A DNA stretch of 64,000 bases from Terriglobia bacterium (lineage in GTDB: Bacteria > Acidobacteriota > Terriglobia > Bryobacterales > Bryobacteraceae). The translations under genes were made by a program, and so were the position numbers. Of this stretch, positions 47,952-57,746 are shown piece after piece (the stretch's first letter is position 1; every line of letters begins with the position of its first letter). The notes under the pieces were generated by a model. The model made no database searches. It was not told the DNA's origin and saw only the letters and a list, made by a program, of their open reading frames with translations. Location: NCBI GenBank assembly GCA_020073145.1, contig JAIQFS010000019.1:1-64000 (forward strand). Reading direction: 5' to 3'.

Positions 47952-49268
47952 ATGCGCACACCGCAGTTTTTGGCCCGTGGATTTCTTCTGGCAGCCTTCA
48001 GCCTTTCGGGCGCCGCCCAGCCGGTCTTGTTCGAAGGCGCCCGGCTCATCGTCGGCGATGGCTCCGCGCCCGTCGAGAACTCGGCCTTCGTAGTCGAAAA
48101 CAACCGCATCGCCCAGGTCGGCCGGAAGGGCCAGGTGACCGCCCCAGCCGGCGCGACGCGCGTCGATCTCACCGGCAAGACCGTCATGCCCGCTCTGGTC
48201 GACACCCACACGCACGTCGGCTGGGCCGTGCTGCGCACCGGCGCCATCGACAAGGACACCTACACCGCCGAAAACCTGATCGACCACCTGCGGCGGGAGG
48301 CCTACTACGGGATCGCCGCAGTCCAGAGCATGGGAATCGACCGCGGCGACATCGCCTATGACGTGCGCGCTCATCCGGTCTTCGACGCAGCTTTATTGCA
48401 CACCGCCGGTCGCGGCATGGCCATGCCCAACGCCGGGCCCGGCCGGTCGATCTGGGCGCCGATCGCCTACGGCCTTCAAACCGAGGCCGATGCGCGCGCC
48501 GCCGTGCGCGAACTGGCCGCCAAAAAGGTGGACCTGGTCAAGATCTGGGTCGACGACCGCAACGGCACCGTTCCCAAGCTGACCCCGGCGCTCTATCGCG
48601 CCGTCATCGATGAGGCCCACAAGCACAACCTGCGCGTCGCCGCCCACATCTTCTATCTGGCGGATGCCAAGGAATTGCTACGCTCGGGCATCGACATCTT
48701 CGCCCACGGCATTCGCGACCGCGATGTCGACGACGAAGCCATCGCGCTTTTCAAGCAACACCCCAACGTCTGGGTCATCCCCAACCTGCCCGATCGCGAA
48801 ACCACCGACGCCGACATCCGCTTGGCCGCCGAAACGCTGCCGCCCGCCGAAGTGCAGAAGATGCGGTCCGCGCGCGCCGCCGTCAATCCTGATGACGCCA
48901 AGAAAGCGCGCGACTTCTATAACCTGCAAGCGCGCAACCTGGCCAAGCTGTCGGCCGCCGGCGTGCACATCGCCTTCGGCACCGACTCCAGCACCGCCGT
49001 CGGCTGGAACGGGCACCAGGAGCTGACCGATATGGTGGCGGCCGGGCTGACGCCGTCGCAGGTGATTGTCGACGCCACCAAGAATGCCGCCGAATTGATG
49101 AAGCTGGATCAACTCGGCGCCGTCGCCATCGGCAAGAGCGCCGACTTTCTCGTGCTCGACGCCAACCCGCTCGACAACATCAACAACACCCGCCGCATCA
49201 CCCGCGTCTACCTGCGCGGCAGAGAGCTCGACCGCGCCGCCATGCGAGCGGCCTGGGTGAAGCCGTAA
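47952..49268 (+). CDS. secreted amidohydrolase
   Basis: 438 residues from the ATG at 47952, with AAGGAG 5 nt upstream and TACAAT at 47913-47918. A signal peptide (LARGFLLAAFSLSGAAQ) precedes the metal-dependent barrel: VMPALVDTHTHVGW (H-x-H), VAAHIFYLADAKELLRSG, FAHGIRD and AFGTDSSTAVGWNG with the catalytic aspartate. The family hydrolyses dipeptides, imides and similar bonds; the substrate is unknown. Confidence 0.9.
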   Translation: MRTPQFLARGFLLAAFSLSGAAQPVLFEGARLIVGDGSAPVENSAFVVENNRIAQVGRKGQVTAPAGATRVDLTGKTVMPALVDTHTHVGWAVLRTGAIDKDTYTAENLIDHLRREAYYGIAAVQSMGIDRGDIAYDVRAHPVFDAALLHTAGRGMAMPNAGPGRSIWAPIAYGLQTEADARAAVRELAAKKVDLVKIWVDDRNGTVPKLTPALYRAVIDEAHKHNLRVAAHIFYLADAKELLRSGIDIFAHGIRDRDVDDEAIALFKQHPNVWVIPNLPDRETTDADIRLAAETLPPAEVQKMRSARAAVNPDDAKKARDFYNLQARNLAKLSAAGVHIAFGTDSSTAVGWNGHQELTDMVAAGLTPSQVIVDATKNAAELMKLDQLGAVAIGKSADFLVLDANPLDNINNTRRITRVYLRGRELDRAAMRAAWVKP

Positions 49269-49280
49269 GGCCGGCGGCAC

Positions 49281-49706
49281 CTATCGGTTGGAGGCCACGT
49301 TCACGGTTACCGTGGTGGTGACTTCCACCGGCTGGCCGTTGAGGAGCGTCGGCTCATACACCCACTGTCGTACCGCCTGGAGCACCGGGGCGACCAGCGG
49401 CGGAGGACCATTGAGCACCTGAATGTTCCGCACCGCTCCGTCCTTAGCGATCGTCACGCTCAATTCGACCCTTCCCGAGACGCCGGCCTGGATCACCTCC
49501 GGAGGAATCGCGGGGTTGACCTGCTTCACCAGTTTCGCGGCTTCCACGTTCCCGCCAATCGCAGCGCCTTGCCAATTCGCGGTGGGGGTGGGGGCGGGGG
49601 CGGCGGCGCCGACTCCAGAGCCGCCCGCTCCGCGTCCTGGCCCTGCACCACCGGCCGCGGATGGTTCGCCTATTTCTTCTTCGCGTCCAGCGTCTTCGCC
49701 ACCCAA
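49281..49706 (-). CDS. TonB C-terminal domain, separated from the M56 gene by a frame change
   Basis: Up to 141 residues. NVEAAKLVKQVNPAIPPEVI, GVSGRVELSVTIAKDGAV, LNGPPPLVAPVLQAVRQWVY and EPTLLNGQPVEVTTTV form a complete TonB domain, which couples inner-membrane energy to outer-membrane receptors or acts in signalling. It has no membrane anchor and only a weak TTG start overlapping the end of the M56 frame. In related genomes this domain usually ends an M56 peptidase, so it may be the cut-off tail of that protein. Confidence 0.6.
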   Translation of the reverse strand: MGGEDAGREEEIGEPSAAGGAGPGRGAGGSGVGAAAPAPTPTANWQGAAIGGNVEAAKLVKQVNPAIPPEVIQAGVSGRVELSVTIAKDGAVRNIQVLNGPPPLVAPVLQAVRQWVYEPTLLNGQPVEVTTTVTVNVASNR

Positions 49707-50836
49707 TCATTGGCTTGAGCGATCAGGTCGTTCAACTGCGCCTCGATGTCGACCAGCCCGGCCTCCATGCGGTCGAGGAGGTTCATGTAAGCCATCGCTT
49801 CGGCATAGTCAGGATCGATCTGCAGGGCCGCCTCCAGCATATGGATGCCTTCTTCGATCTGGCCCCCGTGTTCGGCGCGGACAGCCTGCCGCAGACCGGA
49901 GTCTGGGATGATGCCGGAATCCCAATCCGCCATGCCGGCCGCCTTCCGCGCTTGGTACACGTCCGGATAGCTCAGGTTCCAGTCGAGGAAGCCCACCGCG
50001 TAATAGGCGAATTTGTTGGTGGCGTCGGCCTGAATGGCTTTCAGCGCCCACTCGCGCGCTTCCGTGAACTGCCTGGTATTCGTATCCAGCCACACCAGGC
50101 CATCGAGGGCCTGCAGGTTCCGCGCATCGCGCGCCAGCACGTCGAGAAACTGCCGGCGGGCCCCGGCGACGAACGGGCTCTTGGGGTCCGTGCCGGGTAC
50201 AGATTGCGCCAGCAGCGCGCTGGCGAGAGACAGCTTGGCCCTGAGGTTCGCCGGCTCGAGCTGGACCGCGGCCGCAGACAGTTCGGCCGCCCGTTTGCTA
50301 TCGCCGCTCCGTAGGGCCGCCTGGGCCTGTTGCAGGATGCCCTCGGCAGGGCCTTGGGCGCGGGCCAGCAACGCCAGGCTGGAGGCCGCCACCGCGCACA
50401 ACGCCAGCGCCGACAGCCCTCCGGCCAGCAGCAGGCGCGCTCGTTTCAGATTGGCGGCCGGCCTCTCCAGCAGGCGCCGGATGCGCTCTTCGAGAATGTC
50501 GCCGTCGAAGACGCCGAGGGTGTAACCGGGCCGCGGCAGCGCCGTCATCGCCGTCGCGATGCGCACGATCGACCGGGCATAGACGCCGGCATCCAGGAGC
50601 CGCGAGGTGACCAGTTCGTCGCAGGCGATCTCACGCGTGCGTTCGATGTGGCGATGAATCAGCCAGGCTGCCGGGTGAAAACTCACCGGCATGTAGAGCA
50701 GCTCATAGAGAAGGTTCCAGGCGAAATCGCGCCGGGCGATGTGGGCCATTTCATGACCGATGGCCGTGGTGAGCACTTCCTCGGAAGGCTCGTCGCGCAG
50801 CGATTCCGGCAGGATGATCGTCGGCCCCGCCATCAC
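49670..50836 (-). CDS. M56 (BlaR1-type) peptidase lacking its N-terminal membrane part
   Basis: 388 residues from GTG/ATG at 50836/50833. TTAIGHEMAHIARRDFAWN carries the HExxH zinc site and ERTREIACDELVTSRLLDAG the third ligand. One membrane helix (about 137-158) and TPR-like repeats (AELSAAAVQLEPANL, LEAALQIDPDYAEA) follow. BlaR1-type proteins normally have about 100-200 residues with several helices before this point; here the frame upstream is closed by a TAG. Truncation plus the misframed TonB tail suggests decay, though a soluble form is possible. Confidence 0.65.
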   Translation of the reverse strand: MMAGPTIILPESLRDEPSEEVLTTAIGHEMAHIARRDFAWNLLYELLYMPVSFHPAAWLIHRHIERTREIACDELVTSRLLDAGVYARSIVRIATAMTALPRPGYTLGVFDGDILEERIRRLLERPAANLKRARLLLAGGLSALALCAVAASSLALLARAQGPAEGILQQAQAALRSGDSKRAAELSAAAVQLEPANLRAKLSLASALLAQSVPGTDPKSPFVAGARRQFLDVLARDARNLQALDGLVWLDTNTRQFTEAREWALKAIQADATNKFAYYAVGFLDWNLSYPDVYQARKAAGMADWDSGIIPDSGLRQAVRAEHGGQIEEGIHMLEAALQIDPDYAEAMAYMNLLDRMEAGLVDIEAQLNDLIAQANDWVAKTLDAKKK

Positions 50837-50995
50837 CGGGCCGGCCGCAGCCAGAATCAGGGCGTCTGGAAGGCCGCCCTCCCGGCCGAAGCCATCGGCG
50901 GCCCTCCCTTGCTAGAACTACTGAACCGGCCTGAACTCGCGCCGGCGGCCCTGATTTTTGCCGCCAAGAATTCCTCCTTTCGCGGCCTCATTTCA

Positions 50996-51024
50996 TTGAT
51001 TTGAGTCCATCCCGATGATAAGAT
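50996..51024 (+). promoter_or_regulatory. promoter before the ECF sigma gene
   Basis: TTGATT (50996-51001), a 17-nt spacer and TAAGAT (51019-51024). Transcription would begin near 51031, followed at once by two hairpins. The M56 gene is divergent. Confidence 0.5.
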
Positions 51025-51030
51025 CGACAC

Positions 51031-51100
51031 CGGTCTGTCATCCTCCGAGACAGATGCAGTAGACTTCGAGGCCCCGCGCCCGCTGGCACGGGGCTTTTTT
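51031..51100 (+). ncRNA. candidate small RNA or attenuator with an anti-Shine-Dalgarno loop
   Basis: About 70 nt after the promoter. Hairpin one pairs TCTGTC (51034-51039) with GACAGA (51049-51054); its loop ATCCTCCGA exposes TCCTCC, complementary to the GGAGGA-type ribosome sites common in this window. Hairpin two pairs GCCCCG (51071-51076) with CGGGGC (51089-51094), with three inner pairs, and is followed by six T: an intrinsic terminator. No gene lies between promoter and terminator. It could be a free RNA or a stop point in the sigma operon leader. Confidence 0.5.
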
Positions 51101-51157
51101 GCGGGTTTCTACATCGACCGGGGCGCTAATTCCTCCCCCTTCGGCCCGTCTCTTCAC

Positions 51158-51733
51158 ATGGATGGGCCTGATAGGATGAAAGCGCAAGCCGCTATCGCCA
51201 TGGAACCGGCCACTGTACCCGCGGCGGATCTGGAACGGATCTTCCGGGAAAACCACGCCGCCGTGTTCCGCGCGGCCTATCGCATCACGGGCAACGCCAC
51301 CGACGCCGAAGACGCCCTGCAGACGGTGTTTCTGCGGATGGTGAAACGCGGCCCGGACGCCGAGCCGGTGGACAACATGTCCAGTTTTCTGCATCGTTCC
51401 GCCGTCAACGCGGCGCTCGACTTGGTCCGTGCCCGCCACAACGTGCGCCATGTGCCGCTCGACGACCTGGAACCGGTGCTGGCCGAACCCGCCCAGCATC
51501 GCCCCGACCGCCTTCACGGCGCCGTCGAGATCCGCGAGTGGCTGCGCGGCGCGCTGGCCCGCTTGAATCCGCGGATCGCGCAGATGTTTGCCCTCCGGTT
51601 TTTTGAAGGAAAAGAGAATCCCGAGATCGCGCGCCTGCTGAACACCACCCCGGGCACGGTGGCCGTTACCCTGTCGCGGACACGCGACCGCCTGGAAAAA
51701 GAATATCGAGAATACGTGGGAGGTGTTGCATGA
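51158..51733 (+). CDS. ECF-type RNA polymerase sigma factor
   Basis: Up to 191 residues; ATGs at 51158, 51176 and 51200 are possible starts and none has a clear ribosome site. Region 2 (LERIFRENHAAVFRAAYRIT, GNATDAEDALQTVFLRMVKR) and region 4 (IAQMFALRFFEGKENPEIAR, LLNTTPGTVAVTLSRTRDRL) are intact, with the short linker of ECF factors. Its stop overlaps the FecR gene (ATGA), the usual place for an anti-sigma partner. Confidence 0.9.
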   Translation: MDGPDRMKAQAAIAMEPATVPAADLERIFRENHAAVFRAAYRITGNATDAEDALQTVFLRMVKRGPDAEPVDNMSSFLHRSAVNAALDLVRARHNVRHVPLDDLEPVLAEPAQHRPDRLHGAVEIREWLRGALARLNPRIAQMFALRFFEGKENPEIARLLNTTPGTVAVTLSRTRDRLEKEYREYVGGVA

Positions 51734-54150
51734 CCCCCGAAGACAAACCCATGAACCCCGCCCTGGAGCGAGCCGTCACCGAGATCCGCGACGAAGCGAT
51801 CCCCGATGCCGTCGTCGAGGCGGCCGCCGCGCGCGTTTGGGCACGGCTGGCCTCGGCCGCCGACCTGCCCGCCGAGCACATCCGCAGTTGCGCCGATTTC
51901 CAATCGCTGATCCCCGATTTCCGCGCCGGCAGCCTGAGCGAGGCGCGTGCCCTGCTGCTGCAAGACCACCTCCACGAGTGCGTGACGTGCCGTCATGTGT
52001 TCGAAGGAAAACCGGCTATTTCCGAAAAAGTGATTCCGATGCCGGCGCGCGGCCGGAACTACACCTCCCGCTGGGCCATGGCCGCGGGCGTGATCGTGGC
52101 GGGCGGCCTGGTGGTCTGGTTCTCCGTGATTCAATCCGGGCCGCACGCCGGCCGGGCTATGGTCCAAGCCGTGAACGGTAATCTGTATGCCGTGTCCCCG
52201 GCCGGGTTGCGCCTCATGAAGGTAGGCGACGATCTGTCCGACGGCGTGGAAATCCGGACCGCCGGCGATTCCGACGCCACCCTCATGTTGCGCGACGGGT
52301 CGCGCGTCGAGATGCGCGAGCGCTCCGGCTTCACCACCTCGCAGGCCGGCAACGAAATCACGGTTCACCTGGACCGCGGCAGCCTCATCGTCGAGGCCGC
52401 CAAACGCCGGTCCGGCCACTTTTACGTAGCGACCGCCGATTGCCGGGTGGCCGTCACCGGCACCATTTTCAGCGTCAGCTCGGGCGTGAAGGGCTCGCGC
52501 GTGTCGGTCCTGGAAGGCGAAGTGCACGTCAGTCACGATAACCAGGAAAGTATCCTGCATCCGGGCGATCAAACCACCACCAGCGCCAGCCTGGCCCCGG
52601 TTTCCGTCAAGGACGACCTGGGCTGGACGCGCAACCCTTCTCTGCTCGGCCAGTTGGCCAAGCTGCACGCCAGCTTGTCGCACCTGCCGCTGCCGCAGTT
52701 GCGGTATTCCAGCCGGCTGCTGGGGATGCTGCCCGCGTCCACCGTATTTTATGCCAGCGTACCGAACCTGGCGGACTATCTGGGCCAGGCTCAATCGGTC
52801 TTCCGGCGCCAGGCCGCCGACAGCCCCGAACTGCGGGCCTGGCTGACCGGTCCGGGCGCTTCGGTGGAGCCGGTGCTCGAAAAGCTGCGCACCGCCAACG
52901 AATACCTGGGCGAGGAAATCGTCGTCTTCGGGACTTCACAGACCCACGCGCCGGTGTTTCTGGCCGAGGTCAAGCGCGAAGGCCTTTCCGACTTCTTGAA
53001 GAAGCAAGGGCTGCCGCTGGCTTATGCCACCCGCCCCGGGCTGGTGCTGTTCAGCCCGTCTCGCGAAGCCCTCGACACTGCGCTCGATTCGGGCTTCCAG
53101 AAGACCGAGCTCTACACTCGCATTGCCGAATCGTACCGCCAGGGAGCGGGCCTGCTGCTATGCGCCGACTTGGCGGGCCTGGCGCCGCAAGCCGGACCTG
53201 CCGCCCACGCGCGCTACCTGATCGCCGAGCAAAAGCAGGCGGGGGGACAGATGGAAACGCGCGCGACGCTGGCGTTTGACGGCCCGCGCACCGGCATGGC
53301 CGCCTGGCTGGCGCCGCCTTCGCCGATGGGCGCGCTCGATTACATTTCCCCGGATGCCACGTTCGTCGCCGACTTTGCCGTGAAGGCCCCCTCCGCGATC
53401 CTGACCGAGGCCTCCGCCACCTTCCATCTCCCGGGCCTGGACGCCCCGAATGGCGTGGCTTCCAGTCTGGGGGGCGAGTTCGCCGTGGCATTGGACGGCC
53501 CTGCGTTTCCCGTGCCTTCCTGGAAACTGGTGGCCGAGGTCTACGACCCCGTCCAGTTTCAATCCGCCCTGCAACCCTTCGTGGAACGGTACAACAGCGA
53601 AGCCCCGGCCCGCGGAGCAAAGCCTCTGCGCACCAGCCAGGACACCGCCGACGGCCGGACTTATTACCTGATCGCGGGCGGCGACCCGAACCCGCTGACC
53701 GAAGTCCACTACACGTTCTCGAACGGCTACCTGATCGCGGCGCCCACGCGGGCCCTGCTGCTGCGCGCCTTGCAGTCCAAAACCAACGGTGCCGGCATCG
53801 CGCGAACGCCGTCGTTCACTTCTTTGATCCCGCGCGACCACTACGCCAACTTTTCGGCCGTGGTGTACCAGAACCTGGGGACCACGCTGGCGCCGCTGGC
53901 AAGCTTGCTCGGCGCCTTCCAGCCGCCCAACGCCGGGCCTCATCCGCCGCTCCCCAATCTGAGCAACTTGAAGCCCTTCCTGCTTGCCGCCTACGGGGAG
54001 CCGGATCGGATTACCATAGCCAGTAATGGCGAGGTGCCGGGAATCAGCCTCAACAGTTTCCTCAGCGGGGGCGTGCTGGGAATCGCCGCCAACGGCCTGC
54101 AATTCGGTCAGTTTGCGGGAACAAGCCGCGGCCGTCTCTCGTCTCGGTAA
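51730..54150 (+). CDS. large anti-sigma-like protein with zinc finger, FecR domain and unknown C-terminal region
   Basis: 806 residues. Cys54, His80/82, Cys84 and Cys87 (QDHLHECVTCRHVF) suggest a zinc-binding anti-sigma region. A membrane helix lies at about 114-134, then a FecR domain at about 150-290 (GSRVEMRERSGFTTSQAGNE, VAVTGTIFSVSSG, VLEGEVHVSHD). The remaining 510 residues (from about 330: LPASTVFYASVPNLADYL) are probably outside the membrane and vaguely recall DUF3352. This is far larger than ordinary FecR or zinc-finger anti-sigma factors. It is coupled to the sigma gene and 3 bp before an ABC gene. Confidence 0.82.
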   Translation: MTPEDKPMNPALERAVTEIRDEAIPDAVVEAAAARVWARLASAADLPAEHIRSCADFQSLIPDFRAGSLSEARALLLQDHLHECVTCRHVFEGKPAISEKVIPMPARGRNYTSRWAMAAGVIVAGGLVVWFSVIQSGPHAGRAMVQAVNGNLYAVSPAGLRLMKVGDDLSDGVEIRTAGDSDATLMLRDGSRVEMRERSGFTTSQAGNEITVHLDRGSLIVEAAKRRSGHFYVATADCRVAVTGTIFSVSSGVKGSRVSVLEGEVHVSHDNQESILHPGDQTTTSASLAPVSVKDDLGWTRNPSLLGQLAKLHASLSHLPLPQLRYSSRLLGMLPASTVFYASVPNLADYLGQAQSVFRRQAADSPELRAWLTGPGASVEPVLEKLRTANEYLGEEIVVFGTSQTHAPVFLAEVKREGLSDFLKKQGLPLAYATRPGLVLFSPSREALDTALDSGFQKTELYTRIAESYRQGAGLLLCADLAGLAPQAGPAAHARYLIAEQKQAGGQMETRATLAFDGPRTGMAAWLAPPSPMGALDYISPDATFVADFAVKAPSAILTEASATFHLPGLDAPNGVASSLGGEFAVALDGPAFPVPSWKLVAEVYDPVQFQSALQPFVERYNSEAPARGAKPLRTSQDTADGRTYYLIAGGDPNPLTEVHYTFSNGYLIAAPTRALLLRALQSKTNGAGIARTPSFTSLIPRDHYANFSAVVYQNLGTTLAPLASLLGAFQPPNAGPHPPLPNLSNLKPFLLAAYGEPDRITIASNGEVPGISLNSFLSGGVLGIAANGLQFGQFAGTSRGRLSSR

Positions 54151-54153
54151 GTA

Positions 54154-55086
54154 ATGGAGCCAGTCATTGAGCTGGATGGTCTGGAGGTCCGCTTTGGCGG
54201 GCGGCCGATCCTCAAGAAGCTGAACGCTTCCCTGACCGGCCGGTCGATCGGCCTGCTGGGGCCGAACGGGGCGGGCAAGTCGACCCTCCTCAACACCCTG
54301 CTGGGCTTCCACAAACCCTTTAGCGGCACGGCACGAGTGTTGGGCCGGGACATCCGCACGCATGCGCGCGAGGTGCGGGGTTGGATCGGCTACATGCCGG
54401 AGAACGACGCCTTTATCGCCTCTATGACCGGCGTCCGATTCGTGCGGCTGATGGCGGAACTCGCCGGCCTGCCTCCAGAGCAGGCTCTGGAGCGGGCGCA
54501 CGAAGCGTTCTTTTACGTCGGGCTGGGCGAAGTGCGGTACCGCACGCTCGGCACGTATTCGCTGGGCATGAAGCAATCGGCCAAGCTGGCGCAGGCCATC
54601 GCGCACGGTCCCAAGCTGCTGTTTCTGGATGAGCCGACCAATGGACTGGACCCGCCGGCCCGCGCCCGCATGATCGCGCTGATCCAGGAAATCCGCGACC
54701 GCGGCGACCTCCGGTTGATCCTCTCTTCGCATTTGCTGCGCGACGTGGAAGAGTGCTGCGACCAGGTGCTCATTTTGAAGGACGGCAACATCGCCGCGCA
54801 CTGCGACTTGGAAGAAGAGCGCCGCTCCAACCGCCGATTCCTGGAGCTGGAAACGCGCGGCGCTTCCAACGGTAACTTTCTGGAAGCGCTGGAGAAGCTG
54901 GGCTGCGAGACCGCGCAAGGCGCGCAAGGCCGCACCAAGCTGGTGCTGCCCGAAGGCCTGGAAATCCGGCGGCTCTATGAACTGGCCGCCGAACAGAACG
55001 TGCAGATCCGCCGCTTGAACCACAAGCGCGACTCGCTCGAGGATATTTTCCTCAAGGCCATGGAGGCTGCCGATGGCCGTTTATAA
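54154..55086 (+). CDS. ABC-2 transporter ATPase (first)
   Basis: 310 residues. Walker [16 protein letters not shown], signature [15 protein letters not shown] (the SxGMxQ variant of ABC-2 exporters), Walker [18 protein letters not shown] and switch [16 protein letters not shown]-terminal extension of about 90 residues may contact the permease. It follows the FecR gene by 3 bp and overlaps its permease by 14 bp. The substrate is unknown. Confidence 0.92.
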   Translation: MEPVIELDGLEVRFGGRPILKKLNASLTGRSIGLLGPNGAGKSTLLNTLLGFHKPFSGTARVLGRDIRTHAREVRGWIGYMPENDAFIASMTGVRFVRLMAELAGLPPEQALERAHEAFFYVGLGEVRYRTLGTYSLGMKQSAKLAQAIAHGPKLLFLDEPTNGLDPPARARMIALIQEIRDRGDLRLILSSHLLRDVEECCDQVLILKDGNIAAHCDLEEERRSNRRFLELETRGASNGNFLEALEKLGCETAQGAQGRTKLVLPEGLEIRRLYELAAEQNVQIRRLNHKRDSLEDIFLKAMEAADGRL

Positions 55087-55975
55087 GAAGACCTACCGGC
55101 CCTACGAAGGCCGGCTGACGGCATCGTGGTCGCGCTTCCTGGTGATCCGGCGCTATGCGTTCGAAGATCTGCGCCGCTCCCGCTTTCTGACCGTCTTCTA
55201 CCTGGCCAGCTTTCTCTATCCGCTGATCGCCGCGCTCATCATCTGGGTGCAGCACAACGCCAGCGCGCTGCAACTGCTGAACCTGAACGGCGCATCGCGC
55301 CTGGTGCCAATCAACGCCGGATTCTTCATGACGGTGCTGGGCTGGCAGAGCATGCTGGCGCTGTTTCTTTCGGCATTCGTGGGGCCGGGGCAGGTCTCAC
55401 CCGATCTGACGAATAACGCTCTTTCGCTGTACCTGGCGCGGCCGTTTTCGCGCGCTGAGTACGTGTTGGGCAAGCTCTCGGTGCTGCTCATTCTGCTTTC
55501 GCTGATGACCTGGGTGCCCGGTTTGCTGCTGTTCGGTCTTCAGGGATATCTGGAAGGCTGGAGCTGGATGACGGACCACGCCCGCATCGCTGCAGGACTG
55601 TTTTTTGGAGCCTGGATCTGGATCCTGGTGCTGGCGTTGCTGGCGCTGTCTCTGTCCGCCTGGGTGAAATGGAGGCCGGCCGCCGGCGCGCTGCTGTTCG
55701 GCGTCTTTTTCGTCGGCTCCGGATTCGGCGCGGCCATCAATACCGTGCAGGAAACGCAGTGGGGCTCGCTGCTGAACATCAGCAACCTGATGGGCACGGT
55801 CTGGGTGCAATTGTTCGAAGGCAACGACCCGACCAGTAACGGCGCACTCTTCTTCCGCGTCAGCGCGGGCGGGCACCTGCCGGTGTGGTGCTGCTGGGCG
55901 GCACTGCTGATTCTGTGCGGGATCTGCCTGTCCATGCTGTCGCGCAAGATCCGCGGCGCGGAGGTGGTGCGGTGA
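55073..55975 (+). CDS. ABC-2 transporter permease (first)
   Basis: 300 residues with about six membrane segments ([111 protein letters not shown]). The N-terminal TYRPYEG stretch recurs in ABC-2 permeases of this kind. Its stop overlaps the next GTG (GTGA). Confidence 0.88.
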   Translation: MAVYKKTYRPYEGRLTASWSRFLVIRRYAFEDLRRSRFLTVFYLASFLYPLIAALIIWVQHNASALQLLNLNGASRLVPINAGFFMTVLGWQSMLALFLSAFVGPGQVSPDLTNNALSLYLARPFSRAEYVLGKLSVLLILLSLMTWVPGLLLFGLQGYLEGWSWMTDHARIAAGLFFGAWIWILVLALLALSLSAWVKWRPAAGALLFGVFFVGSGFGAAINTVQETQWGSLLNISNLMGTVWVQLFEGNDPTSNGALFFRVSAGGHLPVWCCWAALLILCGICLSMLSRKIRGAEVVR

Positions 55976-56928
55976 GCGGCCCCCTGACCAACCGGCTCAT
56001 CACCTTCGGCGAGGTTTCGCGCTTCTATGGCGAAGTGCTGGGGATCAACCGCGTGAACCTGACGATTCCGCCGGGCATCACCAGCCTGGTAGGCCCCAAC
56101 GGCTCGGGCAAGACCACGCTCATGAACCTGATGACGGGGCTGATCCGCCCCACGCGCGGCGACATCCGGGTGCTCGGCATTCCGCCGGACCGACCCGAAG
56201 AACTCGGTCCCATTGTGGGCTACTGCGCCCAGTTCGACAACTTTCCCAAGGGCCTCACGGGCTACCAGTTCCTGCACTCGTTTTTGCGGATTCGAGGCAT
56301 GAGCGAGGTCGAGTGCGCGGAACGAACGCGATCGGCGCTCGACACCGTCAACATGACCGACGCGGCGCAGCGGCCGGTGGGCGCCTATAGCAAGGGCATG
56401 CGGCAGCGCATCAAGCTGGCTCAGGCGATCGCGCACGATCCGCAGGTGCTGGTGCTCGACGAGCCGCTGAACGGCCTCGACCCCATGGCCCGCGCCGAAA
56501 CCATCGCGCTGTTTCAGCAATGGGGCGCCCAGGGCCGGCACGTGATCGTCTCCAGCCACATTCTGCACGAAGTCGACCGCATCTCCGACCAGGTGATCCT
56601 GCTCAGCCACGGCTACGTGGTCGCGGAAGGCGAGATCCAGGGCGTGCGCAGCGAGGTCAAAGATCAGCCGATGCAGATCCTGATCCGCTGCGACCATCCC
56701 AACGCGCTGGCGGCGCGCTTGTTCCAGCAGGACCACGTGGTGGAGGCCAAAATCCATCCCGACGGCAAAGGCATCCTGCTGCGCACTACCGACGCCGACC
56801 GCTTCTACCTGCTGCTGAACCGCGTCGTTCTGGAAACCGGCCTCGACGTGGAATCCGTGGCCCCGGCCGACGACGACGTCAATTCGGTCTACCAATATTT
56901 GATCGGCGGCGAGGGAGGAACCGTATGA
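55972..56928 (+). CDS. ABC-2 transporter ATPase (second)
   Basis: 318 residues from the GTG at 55972, coupled to the permease stop. Walker [17 protein letters not shown], signature [15 protein letters not shown], Walker [17 protein letters not shown] and switch [16 protein letters not shown]. The C-terminal extension is about 90 residues. It resembles the first ATPase only in the core, so the two pairs are distinct rather than a recent copy. Confidence 0.93.
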   Translation: MSGPLTNRLITFGEVSRFYGEVLGINRVNLTIPPGITSLVGPNGSGKTTLMNLMTGLIRPTRGDIRVLGIPPDRPEELGPIVGYCAQFDNFPKGLTGYQFLHSFLRIRGMSEVECAERTRSALDTVNMTDAAQRPVGAYSKGMRQRIKLAQAIAHDPQVLVLDEPLNGLDPMARAETIALFQQWGAQGRHVIVSSHILHEVDRISDQVILLSHGYVVAEGEIQGVRSEVKDQPMQILIRCDHPNALAARLFQQDHVVEAKIHPDGKGILLRTTDADRFYLLLNRVVLETGLDVESVAPADDDVNSVYQYLIGGEGGTV

Positions 56929-57746
56929 ACCCCGCGTGGATGCGGCAGCTCACGGGCGTGATCGCTCTGGAGTGGAAGAAAACCTTCCTTTCGCGGCGCG
57001 GATGGTGGGTCTACTTGTTAGCCTTGGGGCCGGTGGTCCTGACCTTCCTGCATTCGCTCATCCGGGCCCGCAATCAGGGAGGCCACAGCCTCTTCCAGGA
57101 CACGCAGATCTTCGCCGGCATGTTCGAGCTGTATTTCCTGCGCCTGGGCATTTTCTTCGGCTGCCTGGGAATCTTCTCGAACCTGTTTCGCGGCGAGATG
57201 CTGGAGAAGACGCTGCACTACTATTTCCTGACGCCGATGCGGCGCGAGCTGCTGGTGGTTGGAAAGTACCTCTCCGGCCTGATCGTGGCGCTAGTGCTGT
57301 TCGTGGCCAGCACCGGGCTCTCGTTCTGGCTCATTGGGCGGCATCAGGGCGCCGCCTGGAGCGAGTTTCTGCAGCACGGCGCCGGCCTGTCGCAGATGAT
57401 CTGGTACATGGTGGTGGCGGCGCTGGCCTGCGTGGGATACGGCGCGGTCTTCCTGGTGGCCGGCCTGTTCATTCGCAACCCGTTGATCCCGGCCGCGGTA
57501 GTGATGGTATGGGAAAACCTGAACCCGTTCCTGCCCAGCCTGCTCAAGAAATTCAGCGTGATTTTCTACCTGAAGAGTTTGTGCCCGGTGCAGATCAACG
57601 TGCCGCCGCCGCTGAACGTGCTGGTGACGGACACGGATCCCGCATCGGCCTGGATTGCCGTGCCTGGGCTGTTAGTAGTGGCGATGCTGGTGCTGGCGTA
57701 CGCGGCGATTTCCGCGCGCCGCGTCGAAATCAGCTACGGAGAGTAG
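56925..57746 (+). CDS. ABC-2 transporter permease (second)
   Basis: 273 residues from the ATG at 56925 on an ATGA overlap. Six hydrophobic segments are visible ([73 protein letters not shown], and two near the end). Pairs with the preceding ATPase. Last gene of the sigma operon. Confidence 0.86.
   Translation: MNPAWMRQLTGVIALEWKKTFLSRRGWWVYLLALGPVVLTFLHSLIRARNQGGHSLFQDTQIFAGMFELYFLRLGIFFGCLGIFSNLFRGEMLEKTLHYYFLTPMRRELLVVGKYLSGLIVALVLFVASTGLSFWLIGRHQGAAWSEFLQHGAGLSQMIWYMVVAALACVGYGAVFLVAGLFIRNPLIPAAVVMVWENLNPFLPSLLKKFSVIFYLKSLCPVQINVPPPLNVLVTDTDPASAWIAVPGLLVVAMLVLAYAAISARRVEISYGE

Noticed and set aside
47886-48374. Longer minus-strand start for the cupin gene (to 48374)
   Set aside because: It would run through the start of the divergent amidohydrolase and its promoter; the ATG at 47858 begins a clean signal peptide.
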